DNA of 64,000 nucleotides, taken from assembly GCA_016719945.1 (NCBI GenBank), contig JADJYE010000005.1, positions 124,001 to 188,000 on the forward strand, written 5' to 3'. Position numbers and translations under genes: made by a program. The notes beneath the pieces were generated by a model. That model was not told the DNA's origin, searched no databases, and saw only the letters and a list, made by a program, of their open reading frames with translations. The number at the start of each line of letters is the position of its first letter. Position 1 is the first letter of the stretch. Shown here piece by piece: positions 9,684-21,620 of the stretch. Origin of the DNA: Polyangiaceae bacterium (GTDB taxonomy: Bacteria; Myxococcota_A; Polyangia; Polyangiales; Polyangiaceae).

Positions 9684-11009
9684 ATGAAGAACAAGCGAAG
9701 AGCCCCGCGGTTCGCGCCGGGTAGCGTGTCGGCGCTGCTCGAGGAGGGCATGGGCGCACAGCGCAGGGGCGATCTCGAGGGCGCGGCGCGGGCCTACCAG
9801 CGCGTGCTGACCAAGGAGCCGAAGAACCCCGACGCCCTGCACCTCTCGGGCGTCGTCGCTCGGCAGCGCGGGGACCTGCCCCTCGCGGTTCGGCTCATCC
9901 GCGAGGCGATCGACAGGGCGCCAGACGTCGCCGTGTACCACGCGAACCTGGGCCGGGCGCTCGCTGAGGCGGGGGACGCCGACGGGTGCATCGCCGCCTT
10001 GCAGCGCGCCGTCGAGCTCGACCCCTCGCTCGCGCTCGCGGTGTACAACCTGGCGCTCGCGTACGAGTCGAAGGGCGAGCTGCACGCCGCCGCGGAGCAC
10101 TACGCGTGGGCGGCCGACGGCGACGACGGCGTCCCCGAGGCCGCGTTCAACCTGGGCAACCTCGAGAGCTCGCGAGGGCGCGTCGACGAGGCGATCGCCG
10201 CCTACGAGCGGGCGATCACGCTCAGACCGGGGTACACGCGCGCGCTCGCGAACCTCGGCTACGCCCTGCAGAAGGCGGGGCGGTTCGAAGACGCCGCCGG
10301 CGCGTACCGCGCCATCCTCGAGGTCGAGCCCAGCGACCCGGAGGCCCAACACATGGTCGCGGCGCTGACCGGCGAGGCCCGGGGACGGGCGGACGCCGAG
10401 TACGTCGCGCGCTTCTTCGACGACTACGCCGCGCGCTTCGAGGCGGTCTTGGTGGGCGAGCTGTCGTACGACACGCCCGCGGCCATCGCCGAGGCGGTGC
10501 GCCGAACCGCGCCCGAGGGCGCCCGCTTCGCGCGCGCGCTCGATCTCGGGTGCGGCACGGGCCTCGCGGGGCGCGCGATCCGCCCGCTGTGCGACGAGCT
10601 GGTGGGGGTCGATCTCTCCCCGAACATGCTCGACAAGGCGCGCGAGGGCGGCGGGTACGACGCCCTCCACGCGGCGGACCTCATCGGCTTCTTGAGCGCC
10701 CGGCAAGACCTCTTCGACCTGTTCGTCGCGTCCGACGTCCTCAACTACCTAGGCGACCTCGACGAGACGTTCGCGCTCGTCGCGGCGCGGTCACGCCCGG
10801 GCGCGCCGTTCGTGTTCTCGACCGAAGCGGCCGACGGGGGCGCCTTCCAGCTCGATCGCACCGGCCGGTTCCAGCACGGGCGCGCCTATGTCGAGGCGGT
10901 GGCCGCGCGCCATGGTTTCCGCGTCGAGTCGTGTGACGACAAGACGCTGCGCAAGGAGCGCGGCCAGCCGGTCCACGGCCACCTGTTCGTGCTGCGAGCG
11001 CCCGGCTGA
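9684..11009 (+). CDS. TPR-repeat SAM-dependent methyltransferase
   Basis: The protein (441 residues from the ATG at 9684; an in-frame GTG lies at 9660) has about six TPR repeats over residues 10-225. These are followed by a class I methyltransferase domain with the SAM-binding motif DLGCGTG (about 287-293), a post-I acidic residue in VGVDLS, and SDVLNYLGDL as motif IV. The fusion suggests methylation of a small molecule or protein recruited through the TPR. No substrate can be named. It diverges from the NrtR-like gene and converges with the large kinase gene, with only one base between the two stop codons. Confidence 0.85.
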   Translation: MKNKRRAPRFAPGSVSALLEEGMGAQRRGDLEGAARAYQRVLTKEPKNPDALHLSGVVARQRGDLPLAVRLIREAIDRAPDVAVYHANLGRALAEAGDADGCIAALQRAVELDPSLALAVYNLALAYESKGELHAAAEHYAWAADGDDGVPEAAFNLGNLESSRGRVDEAIAAYERAITLRPGYTRALANLGYALQKAGRFEDAAGAYRAILEVEPSDPEAQHMVAALTGEARGRADAEYVARFFDDYAARFEAVLVGELSYDTPAAIAEAVRRTAPEGARFARALDLGCGTGLAGRAIRPLCDELVGVDLSPNMLDKAREGGGYDALHAADLIGFLSARQDLFDLFVASDVLNYLGDLDETFALVAARSRPGAPFVFSTEAADGGAFQLDRTGRFQHGRAYVEAVAARHGFRVESCDDKTLRKERGQPVHGHLFVLRAPG

Positions 11010-11010
11010 C

Positions 11011-14000
11011 TCAGGGGCACAGCTCGAGGATGCGGCGATGCTCGGGGACCCTCCCGAGGAACGACGCGCGGACCGCGGGGTCCGCGATCTTCGCGGCCGC
11101 GGCGAGCAGGTTCGTCTTGGCCTCGAGCAAGATGGCGCGGGCTCGGTCGTCCTCGCCGAAGGTGCGCGCGACGGCGGCGGCCGCGAGGTGCACGATCATC
11201 TGGCCGTCCTCGGCGTTCTGCAGCTCGCGCGCCCCGTGGGACGCCTCCGCGATCCGCAGGCGCGCCAGCCCTGCGGCGCCCCGGCGCAGGGCGATGAGGC
11301 CGAGGCGCGCGAGGGTGTCCCAGCGAATGCTGATGCCCTCCGCGATCCCGAGGCACCGCTCGAGCTCTTTCTCGGCACCGGGATCGTCGATCTCGAACAA
11401 GATGATGGCGAGGTAATGGCGCGCGTGCACCTCGGCGACGCGGTCGTGCCGCTCGAGGGCATACTCGAGGCACCGCCGCTGCAGCTCGATGCCCTCCTGG
11501 GAGCGCCCCTGCCGGTGCAGCGCGAAGCTGAGGTTGTGGAGGGCGAGGTTCTCCATCGGGTCGAGGCCCAGGCGGCGCGCCTCGACGACGGTCTCGAGCA
11601 GCATCTGCTCGGCGCGCTCGTAGTCACCGAGCAGCATGAGATCGAACGCGACGTCGAACTGGGACCGGCACGATTGGCGCTGATCTCCGGCGGCCTTGAA
11701 GCACTCGAGCGCCTCGCGGTCATACGCTGCGCACGAGGTGTAGTCCCAGTCGAACATCGCCTGCCAAGAGCGGCAGCGCAGGATGCTCGCGCGGACACCA
11801 GGGTCATTGGGCGCGTGCGCGAGGGCGGCCTCTCCGAGGACGTCGATGATGTCCGCGGCGAGCCGCTTGAGCCCGCGCCGGAGCGGGATGGGCATCAGGA
11901 CGCTGAGGGCCTCGGGATCGGGTCGCAGCGAGCGGTCGCGGCGGACCGCCTCGATCAGCCGCTTGATGGCGTCGGTCGCGCGCGTCTCGTCCCTCCGGCC
12001 TTGTACGCGCACGAGCGCCGTCGTCGCGTCGACCCAGCCTTGCGTCCCCTGGAGGAAGCTCGCCACCGCCTCGATGCCTCGACGCTCGGCGCGATCGAGC
12101 TGGCCGAGCCACGAGAGCGCGTTGGTCAACACCACCAGCGCCTCGGCGCGCTCGGGCCCCGCGAGGCCCTGAGAGAGCGCTCGCTCGAGCCACTCGACGG
12201 CGTGGGGCGCGTCGTTGCGAGCGTAGGCCAGCTTTCCGGCGCGGGCCCAGTGTGGCGCCGCGGCCGACGCGTCGAGGGCGGCGTCGAGGTGGACGGCGAG
12301 CACGATCGGCTCGCGCTCGCCGGCGCGCTGCAGCCACGCCGCCGCGAGCCTGTGGCCCTTGGCGCGGTCCTCTGGGGTCAGCATCGTGTGGGCGACGTCG
12401 CGCATGAGCGAGTGGCGGAAGCTGAGCTCCGTGTGGCCCGCGTAGCGCGTCGTCCGCTGTACGACGATCAGATCGCGCTCGAGCAAGAAGGTCAGCCACT
12501 CTCGCAGGCTGAAGGACTCGGGCGTCCCCTCTCCGAGCAGCGCGAGGACGCCGCCGTCCCAGAAGGTCTCCCCGAACACGCTCGCGGCGCGCAGGATCTT
12601 CCGCGCCGTGGGGTCGAGCCGCAACAGGCGGCCCTCGAGCGAGGCGATGACGCCCGTGGGGACCGTGTCCACCTTCTGCTCGGCCGCGAACGCCGCGAGC
12701 TCCTGCAGGAACAGCGGGCTGCCCTCGCCCTGGTGCACGATCCGCCCGACGAGCTCGTCGGTCGCGCGGTCCCCCAGCGCGGCGCGCACGAGCTTGTCGG
12801 CCGAGCGCTTCGGCAGGCCCGCGAGCTGGATCCGCTCCAACGGGACGTCGCGCATCGCGTGTTGGAAGCGATCGTCGATCTCCGGTCGCGCGCAGCCGAT
12901 GACGTAGACCGGCTGCTCGGCGAGGCGACGGAGCACCTTGCCCAAGATGCGGCAGCTGACGGCGTCGGCCGCGTGGGCGTCGTCGACGATGAGCACGACG
13001 CTGCCGCGGACGCGCAGCAGCCCCTCGAGGAGCGAGGCGAAGGCGCGCCCGAGCTGATCCTCGAGCAGCTGCGGATCGCGCCTCGCGGCGGCGAGCTCGG
13101 GCTCGAGCTCGGGGATATCGACCGGCACGTCGGCCGCGATCGACAAGAACGCGGCCGCGCGCCGCCGCTCGCTGTCGTCCGGGCAGAAGGGCGCGAGCGC
13201 CGCGAGCAGGGCGGTCTTGCCGAGCGCGTCGACGCTGGCCTCCAGACGAAGCCCGCCGCGGACGAGCTGACCGAGCAGCGACAGCGGCGTATCGCGTCGC
13301 AGCGGATCGGCGCGAGCGTCGACGACGCTGGGCGGGGCGTCGCGCTGATCGAGCAGCACGAGCAGCTCGCGCACCAAGCGCGTCTTTCCGAGCCCCGGCG
13401 CCCCGACGAGCAGCGCGGCGCGCGCCGCTCGATCGTCGATCACGGCGTCGAGGGCGTCGAGCAGGCTCCGCAGCTCGCGCTCGCGCCCGACGAACGGGGT
13501 GTACCTCACGGGCTCGTCCGCGGCGCGACCCCCGACCAGGCGAAAGCCACGCTCCACTTGCTCGAAGACGAAGCCCGCGAGCAGCATCGAGCGGGCGGTG
13601 GTGTCGCACAGCACCGCGCCCGGCCCCGCCGCGAGCGACCCGAGCCGCTCCACCAGCGTTCCGTCCAGGCCACCACCGATCTGCGAGGGCCCGACGGCGA
13701 GCCCGACGGCCACCTCGGGGTCGGCGCGGACGATCGCGAGCGCCGCCGACGCAGCGCGGGTGCTCGCCTCCGCGATCGACTCGTCCGAGGTGAAGACGAT
13801 GAAGGCGACGCCGCTGGTGACGCGGCTGAGCGCGCCGCCGTGCTCGACCGCGAGCTTGGGCAGGAACGTGCCCCGCATGGGGGTGGTGCCAGCGGCGGTC
13901 TTCGCGGGCGCGGCCGCAGGCAGAACCGCCGAGAGCACGGCCACCATCCGGCGCTCTTCGCCGGTCACGCCGGCGGCGCCCGCTCGCTGAGGCAGGGGGA

Positions 14001-14835
14001 AGCGGCCCTCGATCTGGCGCAGCCGGTCCGCGACGAAGCGACCGTCGGCAGGCCGGCGGGCTGCGTCTTTCGTCAACATCGACGCGACGAGCTCGTCGAG
14101 CTCGTCGGGGACATCGGGCGCGCGCGTCTTGAGGCGCGGCGCCTCCTTCAGCAGCACCTCGGCCACGATCGCGACCGGCGTCGGGCCGACGAACGGGGGG
14201 CTCCCCGTCACGCATTGGAACAAGAGGCAGCCGAGGCCATACACGTCCACGCGCGCGTCGAGCGAGCGCTCGCCGCGCGCCTGCTCGGGCGACATGAATC
14301 CTGGCGTCCCGATCGTGAGGCCCGTGCGGGTGATGCCGCTCGACATCCCCGCGAGCGTCGCGATGCCGAAGTCGAGCAGGACCGGCCGGTCGACGTCGCC
14401 CTCCCGGAGGAAGATGTTCTGCGGCTTGATGTCGCGATGGAGGACCCCGCGCGCGTGCGCCACGGCCAGCGCCTCCGCGATGGCGCGCACGAGCCGCACC
14501 GCGTCGGCGCAGGAGAGCGGTCCGGCGACCAGGCGCTGCGCGAGGTCGATGCCCTCGAGCCACTGCATGGCCATGTACATCCCGCCGTCCTCGAGCACGC
14601 CGGCGTCCACGAACTCGACGATCCCAGGGTGGCGGAGCTCGGCGAGCAGCCCGGCCTCCCGGCGGAACCGCTCCGCCGCCTCCACCGACCCGACATCCGA
14701 GAGCAGCTTCACGGCGACGGCGCGCTGGCGCGTGACGTCGAACGCTCGATGGACGGTGCCCATCCCGCCCGTCGCGACCTGCGCCACGAGCTGGAAGCGG
14801 CCCGCGATGATGGACCCCGCCGCCCCAGGCTTCAT
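11011..14835 (-). CDS. Ser/Thr protein kinase with degenerate cyclase, AAA ATPase and TPR domains
   Basis: The protein is 1274 residues long. A Hanks-type kinase occupies about 13-272 with all key residues: GGMGTV loop, K43, HRDIKPQN (133-140), DFG (155-157), SPE (182-184). Residues about 294-435 resemble a class III nucleotidyl cyclase domain but lack the metal-binding Asp pair and catalytic motifs. PFVGRERELRSLL introduces a MalT/STAND-like ATPase with Walker A GAPGLGKT (478-485) and a Walker B-like VLIVDDAHA. The remaining 500 residues are TPR-like helices. This kinase-cyclase-ATPase-TPR plan is typical of large myxobacterial signalling proteins. Its input and targets are unknown. Confidence 0.9.
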   Translation of the reverse strand: MKPGAAGSIIAGRFQLVAQVATGGMGTVHRAFDVTRQRAVAVKLLSDVGSVEAAERFRREAGLLAELRHPGIVEFVDAGVLEDGGMYMAMQWLEGIDLAQRLVAGPLSCADAVRLVRAIAEALAVAHARGVLHRDIKPQNIFLREGDVDRPVLLDFGIATLAGMSSGITRTGLTIGTPGFMSPEQARGERSLDARVDVYGLGCLLFQCVTGSPPFVGPTPVAIVAEVLLKEAPRLKTRAPDVPDELDELVASMLTKDAARRPADGRFVADRLRQIEGRFPLPQRAGAAGVTGEERRMVAVLSAVLPAAAPAKTAAGTTPMRGTFLPKLAVEHGGALSRVTSGVAFIVFTSDESIAEASTRAASAALAIVRADPEVAVGLAVGPSQIGGGLDGTLVERLGSLAAGPGAVLCDTTARSMLLAGFVFEQVERGFRLVGGRAADEPVRYTPFVGRERELRSLLDALDAVIDDRAARAALLVGAPGLGKTRLVRELLVLLDQRDAPPSVVDARADPLRRDTPLSLLGQLVRGGLRLEASVDALGKTALLAALAPFCPDDSERRRAAAFLSIAADVPVDIPELEPELAAARRDPQLLEDQLGRAFASLLEGLLRVRGSVVLIVDDAHAADAVSCRILGKVLRRLAEQPVYVIGCARPEIDDRFQHAMRDVPLERIQLAGLPKRSADKLVRAALGDRATDELVGRIVHQGEGSPLFLQELAAFAAEQKVDTVPTGVIASLEGRLLRLDPTARKILRAASVFGETFWDGGVLALLGEGTPESFSLREWLTFLLERDLIVVQRTTRYAGHTELSFRHSLMRDVAHTMLTPEDRAKGHRLAAAWLQRAGEREPIVLAVHLDAALDASAAAPHWARAGKLAYARNDAPHAVEWLERALSQGLAGPERAEALVVLTNALSWLGQLDRAERRGIEAVASFLQGTQGWVDATTALVRVQGRRDETRATDAIKRLIEAVRRDRSLRPDPEALSVLMPIPLRRGLKRLAADIIDVLGEAALAHAPNDPGVRASILRCRSWQAMFDWDYTSCAAYDREALECFKAAGDQRQSCRSQFDVAFDLMLLGDYERAEQMLLETVVEARRLGLDPMENLALHNLSFALHRQGRSQEGIELQRRCLEYALERHDRVAEVHARHYLAIILFEIDDPGAEKELERCLGIAEGISIRWDTLARLGLIALRRGAAGLARLRIAEASHGARELQNAEDGQMIVHLAAAAVARTFGEDDRARAILLEAKTNLLAAAAKIADPAVRASFLGRVPEHRRILELCP

Positions 14836-14965
14836 CGCCTCACCATCACCTCACGCGGCGCGGGAACGTCAGATTGTCGGGGTGAGAGGCTCGGCATCGA
14901 AGCTCGTCGTGGGCGCGGCGGGCGGGGTGGCAAGCGCTGGGCGAAAAGCGTAACACTACCCACCC

Positions 14966-15784
14966 ATGTGCGGCCGGTTCACCCTCACCGTCCCCACGTA
15001 CGAGGAGCTCGCGGACGCCCTCGGCGCGGCGGCGGCCGACCCGCTCGCAGCCGCGGCGTACCGGCCGCGGTACAACGTGGCGCCGACCGACCCCGCCTGG
15101 ATCGTGCGGATGCGCGACGGGGTCCGTGAGCTCAGCTCGAGCGAGTGGGGGCTCATTCCGCGGTGGTCCAAGGCTGCGAAGCAGGCCGGCAGGCCGATCA
15201 ACGCGCGCGCCGAGACGCTCTCGACGCGCCCGCTGTTCCGCGAGTCGTTCGAGCAGCGCCGCTGCGCTGTCGTCTCCGACGGCTTCCTCGAGTGGGACAA
15301 AACCCCCTCAGGGCGGGTGCCGTACTGGTTCCGCCCGCGTGAGGGCGGGCTGCTGCTGATGGCGGGGCTCTGGGACCGCTGGTTCGACGAGGCGGCGGCC
15401 CGCAAGGTCTGCACCTTCGCGATCGTCACCACCGACGCGAGCGACGACGTGGCGCCGCTGCACGATCGTATGCCGGTGATCCTCACGCCAGAGGCGCTGG
15501 CGACGTGGCTGGCGGTCCCCGTGGCGGGAGCGGGAGGCGCGACCGAAGAGGCTCTGCGCGAGATCATGGCGCCACGACCCCACGGGACCCTCGACAAGAC
15601 GCGGGTCTCTCGCCGGGTCGGCTCGGTGAAGAACGACGATCCCCAGTGCCTGTTGCCGGGGGACGCCGACGACACCGCCCCGCGCCCCGTCCGCACGCAA
15701 GCGAAGCGTGGGGCGAGCAGCGCCGCGACCCTCCCGCTGTTCGAGCTCCCCGAGCGCGCCCCTGCCAAGGCGTCTCGGCGCTGA
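14966..15784 (+). CDS. SRAP-domain protein (HMCES/YedK family abasic-site protector)
   Basis: SRAP proteins crosslink through Cys2 to abasic sites in single-stranded DNA and shield them. The 272-residue protein starts MCGRF, so the catalytic Cys2 is exposed after Met removal. Other active-site residues are present: N37 in YNVAPT, the NARAET segment (79-84), E109 in GFLEW, and H166 in LHDRMP. The C-terminal 50 residues are Pro/Ala/Arg-rich and beyond the core. It lies 40 bp upstream of uvrA on the same strand, which groups two DNA-damage functions. Confidence 0.92.
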   Translation: MCGRFTLTVPTYEELADALGAAAADPLAAAAYRPRYNVAPTDPAWIVRMRDGVRELSSSEWGLIPRWSKAAKQAGRPINARAETLSTRPLFRESFEQRRCAVVSDGFLEWDKTPSGRVPYWFRPREGGLLLMAGLWDRWFDEAAARKVCTFAIVTTDASDDVAPLHDRMPVILTPEALATWLAVPVAGAGGATEEALREIMAPRPHGTLDKTRVSRRVGSVKNDDPQCLLPGDADDTAPRPVRTQAKRGASSAATLPLFELPERAPAKASRR

Positions 15785-15824
15785 AACGGATCCCGGCGCG
15801 CGGGAGCGTTGCTACCGTGCGCTC

Positions 15825-18737
<2,913 letters not shown>

Positions 18738-18781
18738 CCGCGGGGCGCCTTGAGGCACGTGGGGAAGGGCGCTATCTATCG

Positions 18782-19246
18782 ATGGGCGACAGGATGTCCG
18801 AGCGCACCGTGCGAGATACGTCGGCGATATCGATGCGAGCCGAGCTGCACGCAGCGGGTCTGCGCGCGACCGCACCGCGGGTCGCGGTGCTCCGGAGCCT
18901 GCACGGCGCCGCTGGGCCCGTGAGCCACGGGGACGTCGCCGCGGTGTTGGCGAGCGAGGGCCTCGATCGGGCGACCGTGTACCGCAACCTGATGGATCTC
19001 ACGGAGGCCGGGCTCCTCAAGCGGACCGACCACGGGGACCACACCTGGCGGTTCGAGCTGAAGAGCCGGGAGACCTCGCACGTCGAGGAAGATCCGCACC
19101 CTCACTTCATGTGCGACGCCTGCGGGGACGTGACGTGCCTACCCGACGCCGCGGTCCACGTCGTGGCTGCCCGCGGCACGCCCAGGGCGATCGGGAAGCG
19201 AGCGTACGAGGTCCAGATCAAGGGCCGCTGCGATCGCTGCGCCTGA
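18782..19246 (+). CDS. Fur-family metalloregulatory repressor
   Basis: The 154-residue protein has the Fur/PerR/Zur layout: an N-terminal winged helix (GLRATAPRVAVLRSL, LDRATVYRNLMDLTEAGLL), a His/Glu-rich metal-sensing stretch (SHVEEDPHPHF, about 99-109) and a structural zinc site from C111/C114 and C150/C153. It ends almost directly after the second cysteine pair. Which metal or peroxide it senses cannot be told from sequence. The start is taken at the ATG at 18782; the ATG at 18794 is an alternative. It lies 44 bp downstream of uvrA, so it may be cotranscribed, and converges with the next gene. Confidence 0.88.
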   Translation: MGDRMSERTVRDTSAISMRAELHAAGLRATAPRVAVLRSLHGAAGPVSHGDVAAVLASEGLDRATVYRNLMDLTEAGLLKRTDHGDHTWRFELKSRETSHVEEDPHPHFMCDACGDVTCLPDAAVHVVAARGTPRAIGKRAYEVQIKGRCDRCA

Positions 19247-19255
19247 GCGACCGGG

Positions 19256-21559
19256 TCACTCCATCGCCCCCCAGACCTTGAGCGCGGCAAGCGTCGGGTC
19301 GTCGATGACGAGCGGCTGACGCTCGACAGCGGCCGCGTCGACGGCCTCCTCATAGGAGGCGAGCGCGCGGGTCATCGCGCTCGAGGCGAAGGGGACCAGG
19401 GGCCGGCGATCGAAGGCGCAGCTGAGGTCGACGGAGAGGTCGCACACGGTGCCGCGGCTCTTGCGACGCTCGCGGAGCACGAGCGAGTCCCAGCGGACGC
19501 TGTACGCGTCGCTGAAGAGCGCGAAGCGCGGACCGTCGCCGGCAAGGGCGGCGCCCGACGCCACGTGCGCGAGATCGCGGCCCCAGACCTTCTTCGGCGG
19601 GGGCAAGCCGAGCGCGTTCGCCATGGTCGCTGCGACATCTTCTGGGCCGGTCGCGGAGTCGACCTTCCGGCCCGCGGCCTGACCCTTCGGGAAGCGGACG
19701 TACAGCGGCAGCTCGAGCGTTCGCTCGTCGAACGCGGGCGAGTCCGCGAACAAGGTGGTCAGACCCGACGCGAGATCGGCCGTGACGACGATCAGCGCTC
19801 GGTCTTCGAGGTTCGCCGTGTCGAGCGCGTCGAGCAGCCCGCCGAACGCGGTGTCCATCTCCACGAGCGCGAGCTCGTAGAACGCGCCGATACGGATCAT
19901 GTCCTGCTCCGAGAGATCCGCGGCGGCGCTCTTGCGCCGCAACATCGCGAGCTGCTGCGCGGCGCGGCGCGGCTGGATGTCGCCGGTGTAGTTCTGAGGT
20001 GGGAGGACATCGAGCTGCTTCGCGGAGACATTCCAGGGCGGGTGGCCGCCGCGGGCGTGCACGACGAGGAAGATCTTCGCGTTCGGTGACGCCGCGAGGG
20101 TCTGGTGGAGCCACGCGGTCGCCTCGGCGATCTCCTGGCGGGCCTCGCCCTCGACCGGGCTCACGACGACGTGCTTCGTCATCCCACGGGCGAGGCCCGA
20201 CGGCGCGAAGGTGTGGGGCACGCCGGTGAACAGCGCCGTCTGGACCGCCGCGTCGGAGGCCCGACGCGCCACGGTCGGGACCTTCTGGGGGAGGCTCGAC
20301 CCGTAGTCGACGACCCCGTGCGCGCCCGGCGGCAGCCCCGTGAGCATCGTCGCGACGTTGCCCGTCACGACGCTCGAGGAGCCGCGGTGGCGCTGGAACA
20401 GGGCGGCCGTCTCGGCGAAGCGCGACAGCCGCTCGAGGTGAGGGACGGGTTTGTCTGCGTAGCCGGGGAGCTCGGGCCGGTCGATCCCGGCCATCACGAA
20501 CAGGACGACGACCTGCGCCGGCTTCGTGTCCTCGGGCTCGACGGTCGAGACGAGCACCTCGGGATCGCCGAACAGGACGCGCCCGGGGTTCGCCCCGCCC
20601 GCAGTGCGGAGCTCGAGGTGGACGAGCTTCCCCGCGTACGGATCGAGGTCGACGTCGACGTCCTCCCATTTCGCGTCGTCGCCGCCCGTGAGCGCCTTCT
20701 GGAGCAACAGCGTGGGTGGCTGGCCGTCGACGCGGACAGCGATCTCGGCGGTGCCCTCTTTGCCTCCCAGCAGGCCGAGCGCGCTGCGCAGCCGCGCCCC
20801 CTTGGGCACCCTGAGCGGGCAGCGTACGACGGAGGGCGCCTTGAGGCGGAGGGCGCGGTGGGGGATGCGTCCGAGCGCGGCGTCTGTCTGCAGGACGTCG
20901 GAGAGGGTGGGCGGCCCGTAGGTGGCGCGGATCTCGTCGGGGAACCCGACGCGTATCCAGTCGACGTGGGCGTACGCGCCCTTGACCTTGGCCGGAGAGA
21001 AGCGGACCGAGAGCGTGTGCTCGCCGGCGTCGAACGGCAGCTCCGTAGCGTTCGTCGACACGATGCGCGGGTCGGAGCCCGGCTTGAGCCTGACTCCACC
21101 CAGCGGCTGGTCGTCGATGAAGAACGCGACGTTCTTGGCGCCGATCGGCTGGAGGTTCGCGGCCACGAACAGCCGCGTGGGCTCGGCGAGCGTGATGTTC
21201 ACGTCGAGGGTTCGCGCCGACACCACGCTCCAGTTGGCGCCGTGATGCTCGACGGTCTCGAGGGCCGGGGCATCCTCTGCCCGCTGCACCACCCTGCCGG
21301 CTGCCAGATCGGTGCCGAGATCGACGAGCAGCCCTCGGTGCTCGATCTCGCAGGTCGCGATCTGATCGAAGATGGACATCACGACGCGATCGGCCACGGG
21401 GCCGTCGCCGAAGCCCGGCGCAGGGACGGCGGTGAGGCCGGCGTCGGGGCCCTCGGGCTTCGGATCTCCGCAGGCGGCGGCCACCAGCGCGATGCCCACC
21501 ACCCGCGCGAGCCCAGCGCGCCCGAGGGCGAGGGTCAGCGAGGCGCCCGAAGAAGCCAT
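19256..21559 (-). CDS. Sulfatase-fold lipoprotein, probably catalytically inactive
   Basis: The 767-residue protein carries a lipoprotein signal with the lipidated Cys at residue 30 (VAAAC) and an N-terminal beta-rich region (about 60-330). A sulfatase/alkaline phosphatase-like domain follows (about 350-690), recognised from VLFVMAGIDR, the TGNVATMLTGLPPGAHGV segment and VVTADLASGLTTLF. The metal-binding Asp after the first strand, the formylglycine C/S-x-P-x-R motif and the S/T-D-H-G metal site are not preserved, so it looks like a pseudoenzyme. It may act as a surface or periplasmic binding protein. Other fold-level assignments remain possible. Confidence 0.75.
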   Translation of the reverse strand: MASSGASLTLALGRAGLARVVGIALVAAACGDPKPEGPDAGLTAVPAPGFGDGPVADRVVMSIFDQIATCEIEHRGLLVDLGTDLAAGRVVQRAEDAPALETVEHHGANWSVVSARTLDVNITLAEPTRLFVAANLQPIGAKNVAFFIDDQPLGGVRLKPGSDPRIVSTNATELPFDAGEHTLSVRFSPAKVKGAYAHVDWIRVGFPDEIRATYGPPTLSDVLQTDAALGRIPHRALRLKAPSVVRCPLRVPKGARLRSALGLLGGKEGTAEIAVRVDGQPPTLLLQKALTGGDDAKWEDVDVDLDPYAGKLVHLELRTAGGANPGRVLFGDPEVLVSTVEPEDTKPAQVVVLFVMAGIDRPELPGYADKPVPHLERLSRFAETAALFQRHRGSSSVVTGNVATMLTGLPPGAHGVVDYGSSLPQKVPTVARRASDAAVQTALFTGVPHTFAPSGLARGMTKHVVVSPVEGEARQEIAEATAWLHQTLAASPNAKIFLVVHARGGHPPWNVSAKQLDVLPPQNYTGDIQPRRAAQQLAMLRRKSAAADLSEQDMIRIGAFYELALVEMDTAFGGLLDALDTANLEDRALIVVTADLASGLTTLFADSPAFDERTLELPLYVRFPKGQAAGRKVDSATGPEDVAATMANALGLPPPKKVWGRDLAHVASGAALAGDGPRFALFSDAYSVRWDSLVLRERRKSRGTVCDLSVDLSCAFDRRPLVPFASSAMTRALASYEEAVDAAAVERQPLVIDDPTLAALKVWGAME

Positions 21560-21620
21560 GAGCGTCGCGTTTATGTCACGGCGTGCCCGAGGCGCCAGCC
21601 CCGGAAACGACCGCTGCGGC

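Noticed and set aside
10888..15129. Very long open frame on the plus strand opposite the kinase gene
   Set aside because: It mirrors the codon periodicity of the minus-strand kinase and has no recognisable domain; long antisense frames are common at this G+C content.
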